A DNA stretch of 35,757 bases from Acidobacteriota bacterium (GCA_012719355.1 JAAYAM010000018.1:1-35757), one strand, 5' to 3'; positions 7,432-16,573 are shown, numbered from the stretch's first letter. Program-made: numbers and translations. The notes: a model not told the origin generated them from the sequence alone.

Positions 7432-9858
7432 ATGTTCGAAAAGTACACTGAAAAGGCAAGAAGAGTCATATTCTTCGCACGTTACGAGGCAAGCCAGTTC
7501 GGCAGTCCGTACATCGAGACGGAACATCTGCTTCTCGGACTGATCAGAGAGGACAAGACTCTTACCACACGGTTCTTTCCCAAGTCCAATGCCACCATAC
7601 AGGACATCCGCAAAGAAATTGAAGGGCGGACGCTCGTCCGGGAAAAGGTGTCCACTTCAGTGGACTTGCCGTTTTCCGAGGAGAGCAAACATGTTTTGAA
7701 CAGCGCGGCAGAGGAATCGGAACGTCTCGCGCACAGGCATATCGGTACCGAGCATATACTGCTGGGGCTCCTGCGTGAAGAACGGTCAATTGCGGCGGAG
7801 ATTCTCCGAGAACATGGATTGCGTCCGGGAATGGTCAGGGAGGAATTGAGCCGCGGATCTTCGGAGAAACACACCCAGAGCCGGTCGAAAGAACCGCTGA
7901 GTCTGGTCGAATTCTCAAGAGATCTTACGGAGGCGGCCAGCAACGACGTGCTGGACCCGCTAATCGGCAGGGACAACGAGATTGAGCGGATGATCCAGAT
8001 ACTTTGCCGCAGGACGAAGAATAATCCGGTCCTGATCGGGGAGCCGGGCGTCGGCAAGACCGCGATCGTGGAAGGCCTTGCCCAAAGGATTGTCAGCGGC
8101 CAGGTACCTCCGCAGCTTTCCGACAAGAGAATTCTGGCACTGGATATTTCCTTGATTGTGGCCGGGACGAAATACCGCGGCCAGTTCGAAGAGCGCCTGA
8201 AGACGATCATGAAAGAGCTGGTTGAAAACCGGAATCTGATCGTCTTTATTGACGAGCTCCACACGCTTGTTGGTGCCGGATCAGCCGAGGGGTCGCTCGA
8301 TGCGGCCAACATACTCAAACCTGCGCTCTCCCGCGGAGAGATCCAGTGCATCGGGTCGACGACTCCTTACGAATACCGTCGTTCGATAGAAAAGGACCGG
8401 TCTCTCGAACGTCGTTTCCAGGCGATCAAAGTAGCACCGCCGACAGAACGGGAAAGCGTCACCATCCTGAATGGAATAAAAGAAAAGTACGAGGCCTTTC
8501 ATCAGCTTAAGTACACGGATGAGGCACTGCAGGCATCGGTATACCTCTCAAACCGATATATCCCGGATAGATTTCTTCCCGACAAAGCCATCGACATCAT
8601 CGATGAGGCCGGAGCACGGGTGAAACTGCGCACGACCTCGATTCCCGAAGAGATGGTGAATATTCAGCGGCGCATCCGCGTCATAGACGGACGGATTGAA
8701 AACGCCATTTCCGCACAGGAATTCGAAAAGGCCGCCCGTTACCGGCTTGAAGAGGATCTGGAACAGGAAAATCTGCAGGTCATCAGGGAACGGTGGAAGC
8801 TGAAAACGACAATGCCGCTGAAGGTGACCAAGGAAGACATCGAAGAAGTGATTGCCAGGTGGACTGGAATTCCGATGTCTTCGCTCCACGAAGAGGAGAT
8901 GTCGAAGCTTCTCAGGATGGAAGAAGAATTGCATAAGCGGCTCATCAGCCAGGACCGGGCCATCAGCGCTTTAAGCAAGGCCATCCGCCGGTCGCGCGCG
9001 GGCCTGAAGTCTCCAAAGCGTCCGGTGGGCTCTTTCCTGTTCCTCGGTCCGACGGGGGTCGGCAAGACGGAGATGGCGCGCTCGCTGGCAGCATTCCTGT
9101 TCGGAAGCGAAAACGCGATGATCCGGCTGGACATGTCGGAATACATGGAAAAGCATTCAGTCTCCAAACTGATCGGTTCTCCACCGGGATACGTAGGCCA
9201 CGAGGAAGGGGGTCAGCTGACTGAAAAGATCAAGCGGAACCCTTACTCGGTACTCCTTCTCGATGAGATCGAAAAGGCGCATCCGGACGTCTATAACATT
9301 CTTCTGCAGGTTTTCGAGGACGGCCAGCTCACCGACTCTCTCGGGAATACTATCGATTTCAAAAACACCATCATCATCATGACCTCCAATATCGGTGCCC
9401 GCTTCCTCGAGAAGCGCGGACACATGGGTTTCCATACCGGGACTGAAGCCGGCGCGAAAAAGACCGAGGAGCTGATACATGCCGAGGTGAAGAGAATATT
9501 CAATCCCGAGTTCCTGAATCGGCTGGACGAAATAATTCTCTTCGAGTCGCTCACCGATGAAGATCTCGAGAAGATCGTGGATCTGCTGATCGTGACCGTG
9601 AACGAGGTGATGAAAGAGAAGAGGCTCTCGATTTCACTGCGTCCTGAAGTGCGCAAATGGATAGTGAAGAAGACCTGTCACGATCGGTCTTATGGAGCTC
9701 GTCCACTGCGCAGGGCCATTCAACGGTACATAGAAGATCCGCTGTCGGAAGCGATAATCCAGAACAAGGTTAAGCCTGATTCGAATCTGGAGATCTTCCT
9801 TCAGGATGACGAGCTCTACTACACCGACGGCAGCGCCGCAGGCGCGAAACTCGGCTGA
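7432..9858 (+). CDS. clpC: ATP-dependent Clp protease ATP-binding subunit ClpC
   Basis: The 808-residue Hsp100 unfoldase would thread substrates into ClpP. It has a duplicated Clp-N domain (5-75 and 80-145) and two AAA+ modules. D1 has Walker A GEPGVGKT (203-210) and Walker B VFIDELH (271-277). D2 has Walker A GPTGVGKT (539-546) and Walker B LLLDEIE (608-614). The short UVR-containing middle domain (about 405-450, 'FEKAARYRLEEDL') marks it as ClpC rather than ClpA or ClpB. M665-G666-F667 lies where the ClpP-docking (I/L/V)GF tripeptide is expected. The start at ATG 7432 matches the family 'MFEKYTEKARRV'. The nearest purine-rich element, GAGGG, is about 15 bases away, so the ribosome site is weak. 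No ctsR, mcsA or mcsB is adjacent; the gene stands between lolD and bamA. Confidence 0.96.
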   Translation: MFEKYTEKARRVIFFARYEASQFGSPYIETEHLLLGLIREDKTLTTRFFPKSNATIQDIRKEIEGRTLVREKVSTSVDLPFSEESKHVLNSAAEESERLAHRHIGTEHILLGLLREERSIAAEILREHGLRPGMVREELSRGSSEKHTQSRSKEPLSLVEFSRDLTEAASNDVLDPLIGRDNEIERMIQILCRRTKNNPVLIGEPGVGKTAIVEGLAQRIVSGQVPPQLSDKRILALDISLIVAGTKYRGQFEERLKTIMKELVENRNLIVFIDELHTLVGAGSAEGSLDAANILKPALSRGEIQCIGSTTPYEYRRSIEKDRSLERRFQAIKVAPPTERESVTILNGIKEKYEAFHQLKYTDEALQASVYLSNRYIPDRFLPDKAIDIIDEAGARVKLRTTSIPEEMVNIQRRIRVIDGRIENAISAQEFEKAARYRLEEDLEQENLQVIRERWKLKTTMPLKVTKEDIEEVIARWTGIPMSSLHEEEMSKLLRMEEELHKRLISQDRAISALSKAIRRSRAGLKSPKRPVGSFLFLGPTGVGKTEMARSLAAFLFGSENAMIRLDMSEYMEKHSVSKLIGSPPGYVGHEEGGQLTEKIKRNPYSVLLLDEIEKAHPDVYNILLQVFEDGQLTDSLGNTIDFKNTIIIMTSNIGARFLEKRGHMGFHTGTEAGAKKTEELIHAEVKRIFNPEFLNRLDEIILFESLTDEDLEKIVDLLIVTVNEVMKEKRLSISLRPEVRKWIVKKTCHDRSYGARPLRRAIQRYIEDPLSEAIIQNKVKPDSNLEIFLQDDELYYTDGSAAGAKLG

Positions 9859-10073
9859 GCTCCGTACTGTATTCTCTGCCTCATGAAACGCGGGGAGATT
9901 TTCCCTTCCGCAAAGCTCATCCTGCAAAAAAAATTGAACGCTTCGGTGGGTATGGAGTCTATATTGGGATTCTGTCTACCGAGGAAGGATTGGACTCATA
10001 GCTGGATTTCGGCACCTGTTTTATCTAAGATATGGATTCATTTTCGGGCATATGCCGGCTGGCGGGAGGATGA

Positions 10074-12665
10074 ATGTTTAGATCAGCAATCTTCGGAATC
10101 TGCATAATCGTCACCGGACTCCTCCTGCAGGGTCCTGCGGCACTTGCACAGCAGATGCCCGGCACCAGAATCGAGCGCATCGACATTCGGGGAAACCGAC
10201 GAGTTCCAGAGGACAACATACGGTTCTACATTCAATCCAGACCAGGCGAACCCTACGATGTAGTGCGCCTCGAACGGGATCTGCGGGAACTTTACAGGTC
10301 CAACTCCTTCGAGAATATTGAAATCCAGGAACGGGACGGAGACGTAGGCAAGATCATCACGTTTGTCGTTAAGGAAAAGCCGCTTATCCGTGCGATCGAA
10401 TACTCCGGAAACAAATCATTCGCTGAATCGGACATCCTTGACGCATTCAAGGAAAAGAAGGTCGGAGTCTCGATCGACAGCCAGTACGATCCCTCAAAGG
10501 TCCGGGCGGCCGAGCGTGCATTGAGAGACCTGATGCTGCAAAACGGAAAGCCATTGGGAACGGTGCGGACGGAAATCGAACCGATTCCCCCTTCCAGCGT
10601 GCGCATACGCTTCCTGATGGACGAAGGCCCCAAGGTTCGGATCGGACAGATACGGTTCACCGGCAACAAAGTCTTCAACGACGGGAAACTGAAGGACGCC
10701 CTCCAGCTCAATAAGGAGCGGAACATCTTCACGATGTTCAAAGGAACCGACAAGTATCACAAGGAAAAACTCGAGTACGACATCGAAACGAACCTGAAGG
10801 CCTTCTACCAGGAACACGGCTATATGCAGGTTCAGATCGGCCAGCCGGTCACCCGCATCTTCGAGGGACCGCGTGGCATCATCCCGATGTTGAGAAAGAC
10901 AAGAGAGCAGTTTTTCATCGAGATCCCGATCGATGCGGGAGACCAGTATCGCATCGGCAAATTTGAACTGGAAAACTGCGGGATCCTCGATTGTCAGCAA
11001 CTGGTGAAGGTGTTCGGCCTGAAAAAGGGCGACATCATGAACTACAAGAGGATCAAAGACACTCTCGAGGAGATCAAGAAGCTCTACGGCAATCTCGGCT
11101 ATATAAATTGGTCCTACCTTCATTCAGAGCAAAGTTTCGATCAGAAAAACAAGACCATCAACCTGGTCCTGACGTTCGAACCAGATAAACAGTTCTTCGT
11201 GCGCCGCATCAACTTCCTGGGCAATACGAAAACGCGAGACAAGGTCATGCGGCGCGAATTCGATCTGGAAGAAGGTCATGCGTTCAGCAGTATGAAACTC
11301 GACACCTCGATTCTGCGCCTCAACCAGCTCGGCTTTTTCGAGAGGATTGAAGAACAGGACTACGAGGTGAAGCCTGACGACAAAACGGGGCTCGTGGATG
11401 TCGACATCAAGGTGAAGGAGAAGAGCCAGCAATCCATAGGGTTCACAGGCGGTGTCAGCGGAATCTCCGGGAGCTTCATCGGAATCAACTACACCACCAA
11501 CAACTTCATGGGCCGGGGGGAAAGCCTCGAGTTCAGCATCACCGGCGGCACGAGACAGACTAATTTCATCGCGGCATTCACCGAGCCGTATCTGTTGGAT
11601 TCGCGCTGGAGCATGGGATTGTCGGTTTTCAACCAGCGCTACCGTTACGACTCGTATGTGACGTTCGGACTGACCGACTTCAGCGGCGAGCCTTCCGAGC
11701 TGTTCACACAGAAGACGACCGGGACTACCGTAAGCCTCAGCCGGCGCCTCGGCCGCTCCCTCTGGTCAGTCGGCAGCAGCTATACCTTCCAGAAGATCGG
11801 AGTCAGCGACATTGCTCCGGGCATGGAAAGCTGGGCTCTCGGCCAGTTCATCGGTTTCACCTCGCAGTCGAGCACTGCGGCGGTGACGGGAATTAAACGC
11901 AGTGAAATCACGCCGATGCTTTCCTATAACTCGACCGACAGCTATTTCTTCCCGAGACGCGGATCGAGCTTCATGCTTTCGGCTGCAATTTCCGGAGGGG
12001 TGCTCGGAGGCGATTTCAACATGTTCCGCCCTGTCGTTCAGTATCGGCGGTTCTTTCCCGACCGGTGGCTCAGCAATGGACGCAATGTGTTTGCGTTCAA
12101 CCTGCAGGGACAATTCGTAAAGGCATACGGCAATTCGATCATCCCCTTCTTTGACCGCTTCTTCATCGGAGGCGAGGACACGATCCGCGGATTTGATATC
12201 CGGTCGCTGAGCCCGATTGCGGTGACTTCGAACCCGCTGTTTGACTCGGTCGGCAATCCGGTGATCGATCCCAAGACCGGGCTCCCCATGATACAGCAGT
12301 CGGCGCCATTTGCCATAGGCGGCGACACGGTCGGACTCGCGAATTTCGAATACCGCATCCCCATCGCAGGCCCCCTCTCGATCGCGGCTTTTTATGACGT
12401 CGGAATTGTCAGGGCCTCATTGAAGGATTCCCTTGGCACGTTTTCAGGCGGCTCACTCGACATTGTCGGATCAACAAACAACGCTGTGCGCGGCTCGACG
12501 GGTATGGAAGTGCAGTTTGTCCTCCCGGTTGTGAGTGCCCCCTTCCGGTTGATCTTTGCCTACAATCCACACCGGTTGAACAGTACTTTCACGGCAGGGG
12601 GACAGGTTTATCAGCTGCAGGAACCTAAGAAAGACATCAAGTTCACCGTGGGACGCAGTTTCTGA
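10074..12665 (+). CDS. bamA: Outer membrane protein assembly factor BamA
   Basis: BamA is the beta-barrel insertase of the outer membrane. The 863-residue precursor has a signal peptide (residues 1-25, cleavage after 'AALA'), then POTRA repeats over about 30-440 beginning 'RIERIDIRGNRRVPEDNI'. An Omp85 barrel follows, with the conserved lid-loop motif 'GGEDTIRGF' (about 699-707) and a C-terminal phenylalanine (...VGRSF), the BAM recognition signature. The third POTRA region is somewhat long, with extra sequence around 'FEGPRGIIPMLRKTREQ'. GGGAGGA at 10064-10070 is an excellent ribosome site. The following skp, fabZ, lpxA and lpxI genes make this an envelope-biogenesis block. The 215 bases before it hold no gene that I can support. 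Confidence 0.95.
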   Translation: MFRSAIFGICIIVTGLLLQGPAALAQQMPGTRIERIDIRGNRRVPEDNIRFYIQSRPGEPYDVVRLERDLRELYRSNSFENIEIQERDGDVGKIITFVVKEKPLIRAIEYSGNKSFAESDILDAFKEKKVGVSIDSQYDPSKVRAAERALRDLMLQNGKPLGTVRTEIEPIPPSSVRIRFLMDEGPKVRIGQIRFTGNKVFNDGKLKDALQLNKERNIFTMFKGTDKYHKEKLEYDIETNLKAFYQEHGYMQVQIGQPVTRIFEGPRGIIPMLRKTREQFFIEIPIDAGDQYRIGKFELENCGILDCQQLVKVFGLKKGDIMNYKRIKDTLEEIKKLYGNLGYINWSYLHSEQSFDQKNKTINLVLTFEPDKQFFVRRINFLGNTKTRDKVMRREFDLEEGHAFSSMKLDTSILRLNQLGFFERIEEQDYEVKPDDKTGLVDVDIKVKEKSQQSIGFTGGVSGISGSFIGINYTTNNFMGRGESLEFSITGGTRQTNFIAAFTEPYLLDSRWSMGLSVFNQRYRYDSYVTFGLTDFSGEPSELFTQKTTGTTVSLSRRLGRSLWSVGSSYTFQKIGVSDIAPGMESWALGQFIGFTSQSSTAAVTGIKRSEITPMLSYNSTDSYFFPRRGSSFMLSAAISGGVLGGDFNMFRPVVQYRRFFPDRWLSNGRNVFAFNLQGQFVKAYGNSIIPFFDRFFIGGEDTIRGFDIRSLSPIAVTSNPLFDSVGNPVIDPKTGLPMIQQSAPFAIGGDTVGLANFEYRIPIAGPLSIAAFYDVGIVRASLKDSLGTFSGGSLDIVGSTNNAVRGSTGMEVQFVLPVVSAPFRLIFAYNPHRLNSTFTAGGQVYQLQEPKKDIKFTVGRSF

Positions 12666-12795
12666 TTTCCCCTTTGCCCTTCCGGAGAGCTGTAGTAACT
12701 TGTACGATTTAGCATTGCCCTGTTTGCTTTGATAACCAAGAAACGATTCAGCCAGGGCATCACCAAAAGCTGAATTCAAAAGGAGAATAGAGTCA

Positions 12796-13380
12796 ATGAG
12801 CCGATTACTTACGCGCGTTCTTTTTGCAGCTCTCGCGATGCCGTTGCTCGGTGTTGCCCAGACTTCCGCCCCAGCGACCGCCCCCCAAGCTTCCGCAGCA
12901 GTGGGACCGGCAAAGATCGCATGGATCAATATGGGACCGGCAATCCTCTCCACTGACGAAGGAAAAAGGATGTTCTCGGAGATCCAGAAGTTTGTCGACG
13001 ACAAGAATCTCGAGCTGGACAACATAAGGAAGGAGCTCGATAACCTCAGAAACCAGCTGAGCGTGCAGGGTTCCAAGCTGACTGATGAAGCGCGGGCCGA
13101 GCTGGAAGATCAGATCGACGATAAAGACGTCGCTCTTCAACGTTTCCAGCAGGACACCCAGAAGGAGATTGAGAATCGGCGCGCGCGAACTGAGGCCTAC
13201 ATTGCAAAGAGAATGCAGGCGGTTATCGAAAAGGTCGCCAAAGAAAAGGGTCTTTCGGCTGTTTTCTACGCAAACGCCAACCGTGACGCGTGGATCGACA
13301 CATCGCTGGACCTCACCGAGGAAATGATAAAAACCTATAATCAGACATATGCGGCCGGCGCGGCAAAGCCTGCCAAGTAA
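12796..13380 (+). CDS. skp: Periplasmic chaperone, OmpH/Skp family
   Basis: This 194-residue precursor has a signal peptide (about 1-21, cleavage in 'GVA|QTS'), a short Ala/Pro-rich linker, then a long coiled coil of about 110 residues ('DNIRKELDNLRNQLSVQG'; 'DVALQRFQQDTQKEIENR') and a small C-terminal strand ending 'DLTEEMIKTYNQTY'. This is the Skp/OmpH architecture: trimers with helical tentacles that hold unfolded outer-membrane proteins on their way to BamA, which is encoded immediately upstream. An AAAGGAG ribosome site precedes the ATG. In many diderms lpxD follows skp; here fabZ follows directly. Confidence 0.88.
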   Translation: MSRLLTRVLFAALAMPLLGVAQTSAPATAPQASAAVGPAKIAWINMGPAILSTDEGKRMFSEIQKFVDDKNLELDNIRKELDNLRNQLSVQGSKLTDEARAELEDQIDDKDVALQRFQQDTQKEIENRRARTEAYIAKRMQAVIEKVAKEKGLSAVFYANANRDAWIDTSLDLTEEMIKTYNQTYAAGAAKPAK

Positions 13381-13470
13381 CCTGGAAAACGCACGTCAGG
13401 AATTCAGAATATGGATCCGTGCTCTCCATTTCCCGTGGATGGTATCGCACGGAGATGTTCTGGAGGAACC

Positions 13471-13932
13471 ATGAGAAACACGGTGACGACCCGGAGAATC
13501 AACGAAATCCTGAAGGTCCTCCCCCAGCGCTATCCGTTTTTGCTGGTGGATCGCATTCTGGACACTGACGGCGTTACCTTCATGGTCGGACTCAAGAATG
13601 TGACCATCAACGAGCCTTTCTTCCAGGGGCACTTTCCCGATCATCCGGTCATGCCCGGAGTACTCCTGGTTGAAGCTCTTGCGCAGGTCGGCGTTGTCCT
13701 TTTGTTAAATGGAGACCAGAGCAGGCATTCCAAACTGGTTTATTTCTCGGGCATCGACAAGTGTCGCTTTCGCCAGCCTGTCGTTCCCGGCGATCAGCTC
13801 AGGATCGAGGTCAATGTTCTGACACAGCGGGACCGCTATTTCAAAATGAGGGGGCAGGCGCTGGTCGACGGCAATATCGCCGTCGAAGCAGAGCTTTCCT
13901 GCTCTCTCGTAGATAAGCCCGAAAACAGTTGA
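13471..13932 (+). CDS. fabZ: 3-hydroxyacyl-ACP dehydratase FabZ
   Basis: FabZ dehydrates (3R)-hydroxyacyl-ACP and competes with LpxA for the same acyl donor, which explains its usual position beside lpxA. The 153-residue hot-dog-fold protein shows 'LPQRYPFLLVDRI', the catalytic H54 in 'GHFPDHPVMPGV' and E68 in 'VEALAQ'. The ATG at 13471 is preceded by TGGAGG at 13461-13466 and gives the family N-terminus. An earlier in-frame ATG at 13411 would add 20 unrelated residues and lacks a ribosome site. Soluble, cytoplasmic. Confidence 0.95.
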   Translation: MRNTVTTRRINEILKVLPQRYPFLLVDRILDTDGVTFMVGLKNVTINEPFFQGHFPDHPVMPGVLLVEALAQVGVVLLLNGDQSRHSKLVYFSGIDKCRFRQPVVPGDQLRIEVNVLTQRDRYFKMRGQALVDGNIAVEAELSCSLVDKPENS

Positions 13933-13950
13933 GTTCTCTTTTCCTAGCCA

Positions 13951-14730
13951 ATGCCCATACATCCAACTTCCATCATCGACCCTTCCTGTGAGATCTCCGC
14001 GGAAGCGCACATAGGACCTTACTGTGTCATAGGCCCACATACCAGGATCGCTGCCGGCACCGTTCTCGATCCGCACGTGTCCATCCAGGGTTGGACGGAA
14101 ATCGGCGAGCGGTGTCACTTCTACAGTCATTGTTCAATCGGAACCGATCCTCAGGACCTTAAATACAAGGGCGAGACGACCCTGCTGAAGGTGGGTGACG
14201 ACAATGTCTTCCGCGAATTTGTGAGCCTGAATCGCGGCACCGGGGGAGGCCACGGGATCACCACCATCGGAAGCCGGAATTTTGTTATGGCCTACAGCCA
14301 TATAGCGCACGATTGCGTGGTGGGAGACTGTACGATCATGGCGAATGCGGCCACGCTTGCAGGACATGTCACGGTCGGAGATCATGCCACGGTCGGGGCT
14401 TTCTCCGCTGTCCATCAATTCTGCCGCGTTGGCCCCCATGCTTTCATCGGCGGATTTTCCGTGATCACCCGCGACGCTCTCCCGTTCATCAAGACCGTTG
14501 GAGAGAGGAATAAAGCAAAGACTTACGGAATCAACACCATCGGATTGCGCCGCAAGGGTTTCACGGAGGAGTCGATACGGCAGCTGAAACAGTTTTACAG
14601 GTTATGTTTCAGGTCGAATCTGAATACGGGCGATGCTCTGGCGGAAATCAGGGGGAAAGAGTGGTCGGCGCCGGAAATCGCCACCCTGATCGGTTTTATC
14701 GAAAGTTCCGAGCGGGGATTCATCCGGTGA
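13951..14730 (+). CDS. lpxA: Acyl-ACP--UDP-N-acetylglucosamine O-acyltransferase LpxA
   Basis: LpxA makes the first lipid A intermediate by transferring a 3-hydroxyacyl chain from ACP to the 3-position of UDP-GlcNAc (or to a 3-amino analogue in some species). The 259-residue protein has left-handed beta-helix hexapeptide repeats through about residue 190 and a helical C-terminus ('RRKGFTEESIRQLKQFYR'). 'SHIAHDC' supplies H117 and H120, equivalent to E. coli H122 and the catalytic base H125. 'NAATLAGHVTVGD' and 'AVHQFCRVG' are classic. G168 lies where the E. coli hydrocarbon-ruler glycine G173 sits. No clear ribosome site precedes the ATG, which lies 18 bases after fabZ, so coupling is likely. 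Confidence 0.96.
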   Translation: MPIHPTSIIDPSCEISAEAHIGPYCVIGPHTRIAAGTVLDPHVSIQGWTEIGERCHFYSHCSIGTDPQDLKYKGETTLLKVGDDNVFREFVSLNRGTGGGHGITTIGSRNFVMAYSHIAHDCVVGDCTIMANAATLAGHVTVGDHATVGAFSAVHQFCRVGPHAFIGGFSVITRDALPFIKTVGERNKAKTYGINTIGLRRKGFTEESIRQLKQFYRLCFRSNLNTGDALAEIRGKEWSAPEIATLIGFIESSERGFIR

Positions 14731-14768
14731 TTGTTCGCGCACCGGTCCCCGTCTCCCTGTCGTGAAAT

Positions 14769-15584
14769 ATGAAATACGGTTTGATAGCGGGAAACGGCCG
14801 TTTCCCTTTCCTGGTTCTGCAGTCCGCTCGAGAACAGAAAATCGACGTCGTAGTGGCGGCGATAAAGGAGGAGACTTTCCCCGAGATTGAATCCTGTGGC
14901 TATCCCGTCCACTGGCTCGGGCTGGGAGAGCTCGGCAAGCTTATCCGCCTGTTCCGCAATTCGGGGGTGCAGCGCGCGATCATGGCCGGCCAGGTAAAGC
15001 ACGTCCAGATATTCAGCTCCTCACTCCCCGACCTGACCATGATCAGGATGCTCGCCGGCCTGAAGCGCAAGAATACCGATTCGCTGATCGGCGGGGTGGC
15101 TAAGGTTCTGGAAGAGTCCGGCATCACCCTCGTCGACTCGAGCATCCTGCTGCAGCCCTATCTCGCCACGGCCGGGATTCTGACCCGAAGAGGGCTTGAT
15201 TCGGACGAAAAATCCGACGTGGATTACGGCCGCCCGATCGCCTGGCAGATAGCGAAGATGGACATCGGCCAGACAATCGCGGTTAGAGACCGGGCCGTCA
15301 TCGCAGTCGAGGCGATGGAAGGAACAGACGAAGTGATCCTGCGGGCGGGAAAACTGGCGGGCAGGAAGAACGTTACGATCGTCAAGGTGAGCAAGCCGGA
15401 GCAGGACATGCGTTTCGACATACCTGTCATCGGCCTGCTTACCATCAGGAACATGATTGAAGCGGGTGCGACAGCCATCGTGATAGATGCCGGCCGTACC
15501 CTTGTTTTTGACCGCGAAAAGCTGGTGGAAACCGCCGACCGGCACGAAATTGCAGTGGTCGCGCTGCCGCCGCTGAAACCGTAA
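14769..15584 (+). CDS. lpxI: UDP-2,3-diacylglucosamine pyrophosphatase LpxI
   Basis: LpxI (DUF1009) hydrolyses UDP-2,3-diacylglucosamine to lipid X by attack on the beta-phosphorus. It replaces LpxH in alphaproteobacteria, acidobacteria and others. The 271-residue protein opens 'MKYGLIAGNGRFPFLV' and contains 'IMAGQVKH', 'TDSLIGGVAKVLEE', 'AVEAMEGTDE' and 'KPEQDMRFDIPVIG'. The last carries the conserved aspartates of the C-terminal catalytic domain. Length and order are standard. It lies between lpxA and a Gfo/Idh/MocA oxidoreductase. lpxB, often nearby in other genomes, is not present in the window. Confidence 0.93.
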   Translation: MKYGLIAGNGRFPFLVLQSAREQKIDVVVAAIKEETFPEIESCGYPVHWLGLGELGKLIRLFRNSGVQRAIMAGQVKHVQIFSSSLPDLTMIRMLAGLKRKNTDSLIGGVAKVLEESGITLVDSSILLQPYLATAGILTRRGLDSDEKSDVDYGRPIAWQIAKMDIGQTIAVRDRAVIAVEAMEGTDEVILRAGKLAGRKNVTIVKVSKPEQDMRFDIPVIGLLTIRNMIEAGATAIVIDAGRTLVFDREKLVETADRHEIAVVALPPLKP

Positions 15585-15601
15585 GCAGAGGTAGTAACGG
15601 T

Positions 15602-16573
15602 ATGGATAACATTCGAGTTGGTGTTGTGGGGGTGGGAGCGCTTGGTCGGCATCATGCGCGGGTTTACGCTTCGCTGCCCGGAGCGACTTTGACAGGAGTA
15701 GTAGACACACTCCCCGGCAGGGCTGAAGAGATCGCCAAACCTCTAGGCGCAAAGGCTTTCTTAAACCATACCGATCTGCTCGGCAGAGTTGACGCCGTCA
15801 GTATCGCCACCCCCACCACTCTGCATGCGGAAATCGGCGAGCAGTTTCTCAACGAAGGAGTTCACGTCCTGGTTGAAAAACCTCTTTCCCATACTCTCGA
15901 GGACGCGGACCGACTGATCGGCGCAGCCCGTCGAAACGGCCGCGTCCTGCAGGTCGGTCATCTCGAACGCTTCAATCCGGCCGTGAGGGCCTTGAGGGAG
16001 ATCGTAGGAAGACCCCGCTTCTTCGAGGCGCACCGGATGGGACTCTTTTCGCCCCGCAGCCTTGATATCGATGTCGTGCTTGATCTGATGATCCATGACC
16101 TGGACATCATCTGTCTCCTTGTTCCCTCCCGGATCGCCAGCGTTACCGCTGTCGGGATACCGATCCTCACCGGAAGGATCGATATCGCAAATACCCGCAT
16201 CGAGTTCGAGGACGGATGCGTGGCAAACGTAACGGCGAGCCGCGTTTCCATGGAAAAGATCCGTAAACTCCGGCTCTTCCAGAAGCAGGAGTATATATCG
16301 CTCGACTACACCCGCCAGGACGTCGCGATCTTCAGCCTGAATCACCGCGCCGGTGGAAGCATGCCCGAAATTGCGAACCGGAAATTGACTCCCGAGAAGA
16401 AAGAACCGCTGGCTGAGGAGTTGCAGTCGTTTCTGAACGCGATCCGGAACGGTCAACCGGTCGAATGCACCGGGGAAGAAGGGCGAACAGCTCTCGCCCT
16501 CGCCCTCAAGGTGCTTGCTCAGGCAGAGAAGGCGCAGGCGCGCGAATTCGCCCAAATTGACAGATGTCACTAA
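15602..16573 (+). CDS. Gfo/Idh/MocA family NAD(P)-dependent oxidoreductase (possibly GnnA-like)
   Basis: The 323-residue protein has an N-terminal Rossmann fold (G10-x-G12-x2-G15 in 'GVVGVGALGRHHAR'), the family motif E92-K93-P94 in 'VEKPLSHT', and the active-site region 'DLMIHDLDII' with H165. The C-terminal half is the alpha/beta dimerisation domain. Family members oxidise or reduce sugar hydroxyls. Next to lpxA/lpxI it could act like GnnA, which oxidises the 3-OH of UDP-GlcNAc before transamination to UDP-GlcNAc3N for amide-linked lipid A. No GnnB-type aminotransferase is in the window, so this role is inferred from context alone. AGAGG lies about 13 bases before the ATG. Confidence 0.85.
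   Translation: MDNIRVGVVGVGALGRHHARVYASLPGATLTGVVDTLPGRAEEIAKPLGAKAFLNHTDLLGRVDAVSIATPTTLHAEIGEQFLNEGVHVLVEKPLSHTLEDADRLIGAARRNGRVLQVGHLERFNPAVRALREIVGRPRFFEAHRMGLFSPRSLDIDVVLDLMIHDLDIICLLVPSRIASVTAVGIPILTGRIDIANTRIEFEDGCVANVTASRVSMEKIRKLRLFQKQEYISLDYTRQDVAIFSLNHRAGGSMPEIANRKLTPEKKEPLAEELQSFLNAIRNGQPVECTGEEGRTALALALKVLAQAEKAQAREFAQIDRCH

Noticed and set aside
7482-8351. 289-codon minus-strand open frame inside clpC
   Set aside because: Fully antisense to conserved Clp-N and AAA+ coding sequence; Ser/Arg-rich composition is typical of a shadow frame and no family motif is seen.
9859-10073. Possible promoter or terminator between clpC and bamA
   Set aside because: TTGAAC and TATATT are present but 20 bases apart, and GGGA/TCCC is too short for a hairpin; nothing meets a reasonable standard.
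12716-12759. TGCCCTG/CAGGGCA dyad upstream of skp
   Set aside because: Seven pairs with a 30-base loop in a 130-base spacer; no T-run and no position relative to a promoter, so chance is likely.
15761-16570. 269-codon minus-strand frame opposite the oxidoreductase
   Set aside because: Shadow of a conserved Gfo/Idh/MocA gene; no ribosome site and no motif.
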